Below are positions 7,174-12,332 of a DNA stretch of 12,332 nt, in pieces; position 1 is the stretch's first letter, and every line of letters begins with the position of its first letter. A program made the position numbers and the translations under genes. The notes beneath the pieces are model-generated. The model saw only the letters and a program-made list of their open reading frames with translations. It did no database searches and was not told the DNA's origin. The stretch covers positions 1-12,332 of the forward strand of contig CAITQY010000784.1 of NCBI GenBank assembly GCA_903894655.1, read 5' to 3'. The stretch is from an uncultured Gemmatimonadota bacterium. Lineage in GTDB: Bacteria; Gemmatimonadota; Gemmatimonadetes; Gemmatimonadales; Gemmatimonadaceae.

Positions 7174-7210
7174 GTTCACGCGAAGGGCGCGACGCGCCCT
7201 TCGCGTGAAC
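7174..7210. terminator. Bidirectional intrinsic terminator, perfect 18-bp inverted repeat
   Basis: The 37 bases form a perfect inverted repeat: 18 bases on each arm (GTTCACGCGAAGGGCGCG and its complement) around a single central A. GCAAAAG at 7167-7173 is the exact complement of CTTTTGC at 7220-7226. For the minus-strand gene ending at 7229, the hairpin is followed directly by CTTTTGC; for the plus-strand SDR ending at 7125, CTTTTG comes 10 bases after it. This is the layout of a shared terminator between convergent genes, tighter for the minus-strand gene. Confidence 0.85.
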
Positions 7211-7228
7211 GAGTTGTTGCTTTTGCTG

Positions 7229-8104
7229 TTAAAAGCTCAACGCACGCAGATACTCAAAATTCGTCTTCGCACTCGCCAATTCATCGACCGCCCCTTCCTG
7301 TTCCACGAAGCACGGCTTCTTCGCCAGCTCCGGCACAGCCGCCAGGAACGCACGAAGGTCGAACACACCCACGCCGAGCTCCGTGTCGGCCTTCTTGTCG
7401 GCCACCACGTTCTTCAAGTGGAACGACCCAACACGGTCTTTATAGCGATTCAGGTAGACCATCGGGTCGCCGCCGCCCATCAGCAGGTTGCCGACGTCGA
7501 GTTGGAAGCGCACGAACTTGGGCTCCGTGCGCGCCAGGAACACGTCGAGCGGGATCTCGCCCTCGACCTTTCGCAGGTGATCGGGCTCGTTGTGGAACGC
7601 CAGCCAAATGCCGGCCCGGCGCGCTTCTTCGCCCGCCACGTTGAAGCGGTCGGCCCAGATCTTCCACGCGTTGATCGACCGCTTGGTTTCACTAGGGAGG
7701 CTCGGCACCACGAGGTACTGGTGCCCCAGCATCTTGGCCGTGCGCAGGCTCTCCGACCACTCGCTGAGGAGCGTTTCCGGCGCCAGATGAGCAGAGGTGG
7801 CCGTGAGCCCCTCGGCCTTGAGCGTCGCCTTCACCTGTTGCGGCGAACGATCGAAGTGATTGAAGCTCCAGAGGAGCTCCACGTCGGTGTAGCCGATGGC
7901 GCGGATCGCGGCCAACGTCTTTTCCGGGTTCTCCTTCATGGCTGTCCGCACGGCATTCAGCGCGAGGCCGATCCGGTCCAAACCACCGGCGCGCGTTCCG
8001 CCGGGACCGGCCCAAGCGGCGCGGGAAGCGAGCAGCGCGCCGCTGCCAACGGCACCCGCCCCAAGGGCCGCGAGGAAGGAGCGACGGGGCATCGGGTTCG
8101 TCAT
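7229..8104 (-). CDS. Tat-exported sugar phosphate isomerase/epimerase-like TIM barrel protein
   Basis: 291 residues of the xylose-isomerase-like TIM barrel superfamily (sugar phosphate isomerase/epimerase, AP endonuclease 2 fold). The N-terminus carries a twin-arginine signal, PRRSFLAALGAGAVGSG, with a likely cut after the ASRAAWA segment near residue 32, so the folded protein is exported, as is common for this family in this kind of bacterium. Candidate metal or active-site residues sit at the barrel strand ends: E76 (DVELLW), H106 (SAHLAP), H171 and E173 (AFHNEP), D203 (FQLDVGN), H229 (FHLKN) and E268/E270 (FVEQEG). The set is complete, so an active metal enzyme is likely; the sugar or sugar phosphate acted on is unknown. 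The Met at 8104 is used; a second Met four residues later would also keep the Tat motif. It converges on the SDR at a shared terminator and diverges from the peptidase at 8192. Confidence 0.9.
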   Translation of the reverse strand: MTNPMPRRSFLAALGAGAVGSGALLASRAAWAGPGGTRAGGLDRIGLALNAVRTAMKENPEKTLAAIRAIGYTDVELLWSFNHFDRSPQQVKATLKAEGLTATSAHLAPETLLSEWSESLRTAKMLGHQYLVVPSLPSETKRSINAWKIWADRFNVAGEEARRAGIWLAFHNEPDHLRKVEGEIPLDVFLARTEPKFVRFQLDVGNLLMGGGDPMVYLNRYKDRVGSFHLKNVVADKKADTELGVGVFDLRAFLAAVPELAKKPCFVEQEGAVDELASAKTNFEYLRALSF

Positions 8105-8191
8105 GTCCTGAGGTTACCGGCAAATCGCTGAACGCGCGACCGCGCCGGCGCGTAAACTTCCCGAGAGTCTCTCCCACCTCCGGAGTCGAGC
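8105..8191. promoter_or_regulatory. Divergent intergenic promoter region with 12-bp palindrome
   Basis: These 87 bases must hold the promoters of the minus-strand TIM barrel gene and the plus-strand peptidase. A perfect 12-bp palindrome, CGCGCCGGCGCG, lies at 8141-8152, directly before a -10-like TAAACT (8153-8158) on the plus strand. CGGAG at 8181-8185, six bases before the ATG at 8192, is a good ribosome binding site and fixes that start. No convincing -35 is seen, and in DNA this GC-rich the palindrome could be chance. Confidence 0.4.
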
Positions 8192-10780
8192 ATGTTTGTG
8201 ATGTCCCCCCGACGCGTCGCGTCCCGTCTGGCGACGGCCCTTGTCGTCGCCGCCCCCGCCCTCGTTCAGGCGCAGAATGCCAACGCCGGTTGGGATGCGC
8301 AGCAGATCCTGCGCACCGAATCGTTCGTCAAGCCGCCCGAGAATCTGGTGCGCATAATCACGACGCCGCGCGTCGATATCTCGTTCACGAATGCGAGCCC
8401 CGATCGTCACTGGTTTCTGCGTGCCACCGGCAGCGATCGCGGCGACATCAAGGCGTACGGCGCGCCGCACATTTGGCTTGGCGGCGTGCAGGTCGATACG
8501 CGCGCCAATCGGGCGCGGGCGCTGACCACCAGCAATCGCAACGGCCTCACCCTCGTCGATCCGACAACGGGCACCACGCGTACCATCAGCATGCCGGCCG
8601 GTGCATCGATCTCGTCACCGGTGTGGTCGCCGCGCGGAACACAGGTGGCGTACATCGCCAATTTCCCGACCGGCTCGTACGTGTACCTCGCCGATGTCGC
8701 GACTGGCAAGTCGGCGCAACTGTCGCGTCGTGCGCTGTTGGCTACGGTCGTCACCACCATCGAATTCACCGCCGACGGTCGTTACATCGCAGCGGTGTTG
8801 GTACCGGAGAATCGCGGCGTCGCACCGGAGCACGGCGACGACGGAATCGAGGACGGTCCGCAGGTGCGACTCACCGAGGCCCGCGCCGTCCCGCAGCCGG
8901 TGCATTTCAGCCTGTTGCAGGACCCGCATGACAAGGCGCTGCTCACGTACTACACGAAGGGACAGCTCGCGCTCATCGACGTGAAATCCAAGGCCGTACG
9001 TGCAATCGGTGCGCCCGCCACCATTCGCGACATCGATGCCGCCCCTGATGGCGCCTTCGTGCGTGTGACGCGCATGACGGAGCCGTACTCGTACCTCGTG
9101 CCGGCCTCGAGCTTCGGCTCGGTGGAAGAGCTGTGGGACGCCAGCGGGAAGGTGATCACTACGCTCGCCACCACGGCGCTGCGTGAAGGGGCGCCCGCCG
9201 ACAACGGCGATCCGACCGCTGCGCCAGCCGCGCCCGGTGCCGCCCGTCGCGGACCCGCCGCCGACAGCGCCAAGCGCAACATGCAGTGGAATCCGATCGG
9301 GACCGGACTGCTCTACGTGCAGACCGGCAAGGTCGTGCACTGGCGCGCACCGTTCGGCGCCAACGACACCACCGTGTTGTATCGGGGCAGCGCGCAGCTG
9401 TCCACGGTGCTGTACAGCAGCGACAGCAGCACGATGTTCGTGACCGACAGCGGCGCCACGATCGCCGTGCGCGTGAAGGACACGACCAAGCGCTACAACC
9501 TCGGTCGCACGGTCACGCTCCCGGCGGCGATCGCCGGCTTCGGTGGTGGTGGCGGTGGTGCGGGTCGTGGCGCCGTGGACTCCACGCAGGGTGCGGTCCT
9601 GTTGCGCACCGCGGCCGGCGGACGTCGCTACGTGCTGCTGGCCAAAGACGGCAAGTCGATCGCGCTGTCGGGCACGCGCGCTTACGGTGCCAAGTGGGCC
9701 ACACAGGCCCCGCGCCCGTGGGTGGACAAGCTCGACATCGAATCGAAAGCCCGCACGCGGGTGATGGATAGCCCGGCGACCATGTACGAAGAGTTCGTCG
9801 CGCCGCTCGATGATGACCTGTCGCAGTTCATCGTGACGCGCGAGTCGAACAGCACCATCACCGATGCCTGGCTGCGCACCGCCGGCAGCACCGATGCCAA
9901 GAAGCTCACCACCAATCTCGATGTTGCCCCCGAAGTCACCGGTGCACAGTTCAAGCGCCTCGAAGTCACGCGTCCGCGCGACGGCACCAAGTTCTGGGTG
10001 GAAGTCACCGTGCCGCGCGACTGGAAGCCGGGCACGAAGCTTCCCGGTGTGATCTGGTTCTATCCGCGCGAGTTCAGCAGCGCGCAGGATTACGAACGGT
10101 CCCGCTATACCACGAACATCAACAAGTTCCCCGAAGTCCCGTCGGCGCGTCCGGCCACCGCCACCAAGTTGTGGGTGAGTCAGGGCTACGCGTTCATCGA
10201 ACCCGACATCCCGATCTTCGGCGAGGCCGGTAAGATGAACGACAACTACACGCGCGATCTCAAGGAAAACCTCGACGCCGTCCTCGACGCCGTGGTCGAC
10301 GCCGGATACGTGGACCGCGACAAGATGGGCATCGGCGGCCACAGCTACGGCGCCTTCAGCACGGTCAATGCGCTCACGCTCATGCCGAACTTCAAGGCCG
10401 GCATCGCCGGCGACGGCATGTACAACCGCACGCTCACGCCCTTCGGATTCCAGAGCGAGCGCCGCAATTTCTATCAGGCGCAAGACACGTACCTCGACAT
10501 GTCGCCATTCCTGCGGGCCGACAAGATCTCGGGCGCGCTCCTCATGTATCACGCCATCGAAGATCAGAATCAGGGCACCGATCCGATCAGCTCGCGTCGC
10601 ATGTTCCTCGCGCTGCAGGGACTCGGCAAGCAGGCGGCGCTCTACATGTATCCGTACGAAGACCACAGCGTGGCCACGTATGCCAGCGACCTCGATCTGT
10701 GGGCGCGTTGGGTGGCGTGGATGGACACCTACGTGAAGAACCCCAAGCCGGCGCAGGCCAAGGCGGCGCTCGTTCCGTAA
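8192..10780 (+). CDS. Exported S9-family prolyl oligopeptidase, S9D glutamyl endopeptidase type
   Basis: 862 residues. A signal peptide (residues 1-27, ending LVQA) exports it. Residues 28 to about 600 form a beta-propeller with WD-like strands (VWSPRGTQVAYIANF, TVVTTIEFTADGRYIAAVL), and the C-terminal third is the alpha/beta hydrolase domain. The triad is S718 in GGHS718YGAF, D791 in IEDQNQGTDPISS and H825 in YEDHSVA. The segments NRTLTPFGFQSERR after the nucleophile and the EDQNQGT acid loop are those of S9D glutamyl endopeptidases, which cut after acidic residues, rather than of classical prolyl oligopeptidase. The propeller carries two low-complexity inserts: an Ala/Pro/Gly/Arg stretch at about 332-362 and six glycines at 451-456. 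The start is supported by CGGAG six bases upstream. The alpha/beta hydrolase at 10827 follows after 46 bases and is likely co-transcribed. Confidence 0.93.
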   Translation: MFVMSPRRVASRLATALVVAAPALVQAQNANAGWDAQQILRTESFVKPPENLVRIITTPRVDISFTNASPDRHWFLRATGSDRGDIKAYGAPHIWLGGVQVDTRANRARALTTSNRNGLTLVDPTTGTTRTISMPAGASISSPVWSPRGTQVAYIANFPTGSYVYLADVATGKSAQLSRRALLATVVTTIEFTADGRYIAAVLVPENRGVAPEHGDDGIEDGPQVRLTEARAVPQPVHFSLLQDPHDKALLTYYTKGQLALIDVKSKAVRAIGAPATIRDIDAAPDGAFVRVTRMTEPYSYLVPASSFGSVEELWDASGKVITTLATTALREGAPADNGDPTAAPAAPGAARRGPAADSAKRNMQWNPIGTGLLYVQTGKVVHWRAPFGANDTTVLYRGSAQLSTVLYSSDSSTMFVTDSGATIAVRVKDTTKRYNLGRTVTLPAAIAGFGGGGGGAGRGAVDSTQGAVLLRTAAGGRRYVLLAKDGKSIALSGTRAYGAKWATQAPRPWVDKLDIESKARTRVMDSPATMYEEFVAPLDDDLSQFIVTRESNSTITDAWLRTAGSTDAKKLTTNLDVAPEVTGAQFKRLEVTRPRDGTKFWVEVTVPRDWKPGTKLPGVIWFYPREFSSAQDYERSRYTTNINKFPEVPSARPATATKLWVSQGYAFIEPDIPIFGEAGKMNDNYTRDLKENLDAVLDAVVDAGYVDRDKMGIGGHSYGAFSTVNALTLMPNFKAGIAGDGMYNRTLTPFGFQSERRNFYQAQDTYLDMSPFLRADKISGALLMYHAIEDQNQGTDPISSRRMFLALQGLGKQAALYMYPYEDHSVATYASDLDLWARWVAWMDTYVKNPKPAQAKAALVP

Positions 10781-10784
10781 GCGC

Positions 10785-10804
10785 CGGTGGTGACCACACC
10801 ACCG
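10785..10804. other. Short hairpin between peptidase and hydrolase genes
   Basis: CGGTGGTG and CACCACCG form a perfect 8-bp stem around a four-base loop, five bases after the peptidase stop. There is no T-run after it, so it is not a classical terminator. It may stabilise the 3' end of the peptidase message or reduce read-through into the next gene. Confidence 0.5.
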
Positions 10805-10817
10805 CCTCCGCACTAAT

Positions 10818-10823
10818 AAAGGA
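10818..10823 (+). promoter_or_regulatory. Ribosome binding site of the 10827 hydrolase
   Basis: AAAGGA is three bases before the ATG at 10827, in a short AT-rich patch (ACTAATAAAGGAACT) that stands out from the GC-rich surroundings. The spacing is short but it supports this start. Confidence 0.55.
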
Positions 10824-10826
10824 ACT

Positions 10827-11786
10827 ATGCATCTTCCCCCGCTGCAGTCGCTCGTCCTGCTCGCCGCTGGGATGCTGCTCTCCACCGCGGCACCGACCGC
10901 GAGCGTCGCGCCGGGTGAACGACGCGTGATGGTGGCACCGTCGGAGACGCTGAGCGTCAATGGCGGTGCCTCGGCAGTGGCTCGTGGCGATGTCGTGGTG
11001 CTGCTGCTGCAGGGCCCCGTCGGTTCGGCGTTCTCCATGCGCAGCGTGGTCCGGGAGCTGCAATCCCGCGGACTCGAACCGCTCGTCATCGATCCGCTCG
11101 GCATGGGCGCATCAACTCGCCCGAAGGGCGCTGACTACACCCTCAGCGCGCAGGCCACGCGGATCGCAAAGGTGCTCAAGTCGGAGCTGCCGACGGGCGT
11201 CTCGGTGGTCGTGGCGGCCCAAGGCACCAGCGCCAGCATCGCGCTGCATCTCGGCGCCATCGACACAGCGCACGTGCGCGGGATCATCTCGATTGCCGGT
11301 GGCCCGATCGACAAGCAAGGCACCCCCGGGGTACGCACGGCCCTCACCTTCGCTGCCCTGCTCGACAATCCCATTGGCCGAAGCATCGCCAAACGCCGCT
11401 TCGTCGCCGCGCTTCGCGAGCAGAGCGCCGACGCGCGGTGGCTCACGGACGACGTGGTGAAGCAGTACGTCGCGCCGATCGAGCACGATTTGCGCGGACT
11501 GCTGCGCACGCTGGGCGCGATGCAGGCGTCGGTCGAGCAACACCCGATCGAAGGCCGGTTATCCCAGATCACCGTTCCGGTGCGTTTGCTGGTCGGTGAC
11601 AAGGCATCGAACAGTGCGCCGAGCGCCGCTCAGGTAAGCCTGCTGCAGGCCAACCTGAAGCGGTTCACGCTCGACACGCTGCACCCCGGCGGCACCATGC
11701 TCCACGAAGAACGCGCCGCCGACGTGGCGCGCGCGATCGAGGGCATGGTACGCTGCGCGCGAACTACTTCTTGCGCGTCCCGCTGA
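10827..11786 (+). CDS. Exported alpha/beta hydrolase-fold protein with altered nucleophile elbow
   Basis: 319 residues with a signal peptide (about residues 1-26, LVLLAAGMLLSTAAPTASV). The body has the alpha/beta hydrolase layout: VVLLLQGPVGSAFSM in place of the HG oxyanion strand, the PLGMGASTRP loop (the DxxGxGxS type), the acid D258 in LLVGDKAS, and His H293 in GGTMLHEERAADVARAI. The elbow after strand 5 reads VVVAAQG133TSASIAL. Aligned by the following helix to the usual GHSMGG, Gly133 stands at the nucleophile position; S135 (GTSAS) is two residues on and could serve only if the elbow is displaced. So it is either an inactive or a rewired family member. It follows the S9D peptidase by 46 bases and probably shares its message. 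The C-terminus (MVRCARTTSCASR) is cysteine-containing and unlike the family. Fold is well supported, activity is not. Confidence 0.82.
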   Translation: MHLPPLQSLVLLAAGMLLSTAAPTASVAPGERRVMVAPSETLSVNGGASAVARGDVVVLLLQGPVGSAFSMRSVVRELQSRGLEPLVIDPLGMGASTRPKGADYTLSAQATRIAKVLKSELPTGVSVVVAAQGTSASIALHLGAIDTAHVRGIISIAGGPIDKQGTPGVRTALTFAALLDNPIGRSIAKRRFVAALREQSADARWLTDDVVKQYVAPIEHDLRGLLRTLGAMQASVEQHPIEGRLSQITVPVRLLVGDKASNSAPSAAQVSLLQANLKRFTLDTLHPGGTMLHEERAADVARAIEGMVRCARTTSCASR

Positions 11787-11953
11787 AGGCGGCGCCTCCC
11801 GGTCCACCGAAGTCGACATCGCTTCCCTCACCCACCTCCGCACCCGCCCTTCCCGTGAGCCGCACGAACGCGTCAGCGCGCGCGCCGCCGTTCGGTTCCC
11901 GCCCCCCATCCGCGGCTACTTGCAAGTCGCCGTCCGCGCTGCAGCTTCTGCCT

Positions 11954-12332
11954 ATGCTGACTCCCCGCTCCCTCGCGCTCACCGCCACCATGTTGGCGGC
12001 GATCACCGTCCGTCCTGCCCAGGCGCAAACCGCGCCCCCAGCCTGGGCGGCCCGACTCGACGGCGTGGTCCGCGCCGCGCTCACCAGCTCCAAGGCCCCC
12101 GGTGCCACGGTGGCGGTGGTCGTGAACGGGCGCCTCGCCTACGCGCAGGGCTATGGCCTTGCCAACGTCGAAACGCAGCAGCGCATGACGCCCGACATGC
12201 TGCTGCGCGTCGGCTCGGTCACCAAGATGTTCACCGGCACCATGCTCGCCGAGCTGGCCGAGCAGAAGCGCATCGATATGACGACGCCGATCGGCGAGAT
12301 CGTCCCGTCGCTCAAAGGCAAACGCGTCGGCG
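11954..12332 (+). CDS. Exported serine hydrolase, beta-lactamase/penicillin-binding protein family, 3' end cut by window
   Basis: N-terminal 126 codons of a class C beta-lactamase-like serine hydrolase (the family of esterase EstB, D-aminopeptidases and ClbP-like enzymes). A signal peptide runs to about residue 24 (ATMLAAITVRPAQA, then QTAPP). Residues 35-60 have the LDGVVRAALTSSKAPGATVAV segment, then GRLAYAQGYGLAN, and the catalytic motif S88-V-T-K91 in RVGSVTKMFTG. The YxN and HxG motifs would lie beyond the window. The ATG at 11954 is the natural start because it opens the signal peptide; no Shine-Dalgarno sequence is seen. The 167 bases before it (11787-11953) hold no gene I can support. 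Substrate class cannot be told from this part. Confidence 0.9.
   Translation, partial: MLTPRSLALTATMLAAITVRPAQAQTAPPAWAARLDGVVRAALTSSKAPGATVAVVVNGRLAYAQGYGLANVETQQRMTPDMLLRVGSVTKMFTGTMLAELAEQKRIDMTTPIGEIVPSLKGKRVG

Noticed and set aside
8615..11104. Minus-strand open frame of 829 residues opposite the S9D peptidase
   Set aside because: It is Arg/His/Gly-rich with no domain and mirrors the peptidase codons; a long antisense frame is expected from strong third-position GC bias.
11764..12108. Minus-strand open frame ending in GGPGGAAFSGTRKK
   Set aside because: Its tail looks protein-like, but most of it lies opposite the well-supported serine hydrolase start, its N-terminal part has no recognisable domain, and GC-rich DNA gives many such antisense frames.

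Overview
The window is GC-rich, tightly packed bacterial DNA with strong third-position G/C bias and no RNA genes, CRISPR arrays or mobile elements that I can see. The GC content, the many exported hydrolases (an S9D-type glutamyl endopeptidase, a Tat-exported TIM-barrel protein, a serine beta-lactamase-like hydrolase, alpha/beta hydrolases) and the TldD/TldE pair fit a Gemmatimonadota-like soil or freshwater bacterium. That placement is inference from gene style, not a taxonomic proof.

Layout, left to right. (1) 1-3774, plus strand: a translationally coupled operon of a TldD-like metalloprotease (5' end outside the window), its TldE/PmbA partner, and a membrane-anchored alpha/beta hydrolase, joined by two ATGA stop/start overlaps. 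(2) 3799-4659, minus strand: a full-length TesB-type acyl-CoA thioesterase II. (3) 4716-7125, plus strand: a small secreted or membrane-anchored protein with a basic C-terminal domain that resembles BECR-type RNase toxins, then 18 bases later a small acidic protein that looks like its immunity partner, then 19 bases later a 529-residue short-chain dehydrogenase (SDR) with an N-terminal zinc-ribbon. (4) A perfect 18-bp inverted repeat at 7174-7210 that works as a bidirectional terminator between the SDR and a convergent Tat-exported sugar-isomerase-like protein (7229-8104, minus). (5) 8192-11786, plus: an exported S9D-type peptidase and an exported alpha/beta hydrolase that seems to lack the usual nucleophile. 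(6) 11954 to the end, plus: the N-terminal part of an exported serine hydrolase with the SxxK motif.

Functionally, most of the window is ordinary peptide and lipid hydrolysis. The part most worth following is 4716-5516, a barnase/barstar-like arrangement: exported candidate toxin first, acidic cytosolic partner immediately downstream. Two enzymes also appear to have a substituted key catalytic residue (the SDR at 5536-7125 and the alpha/beta hydrolase at 10827-11786).
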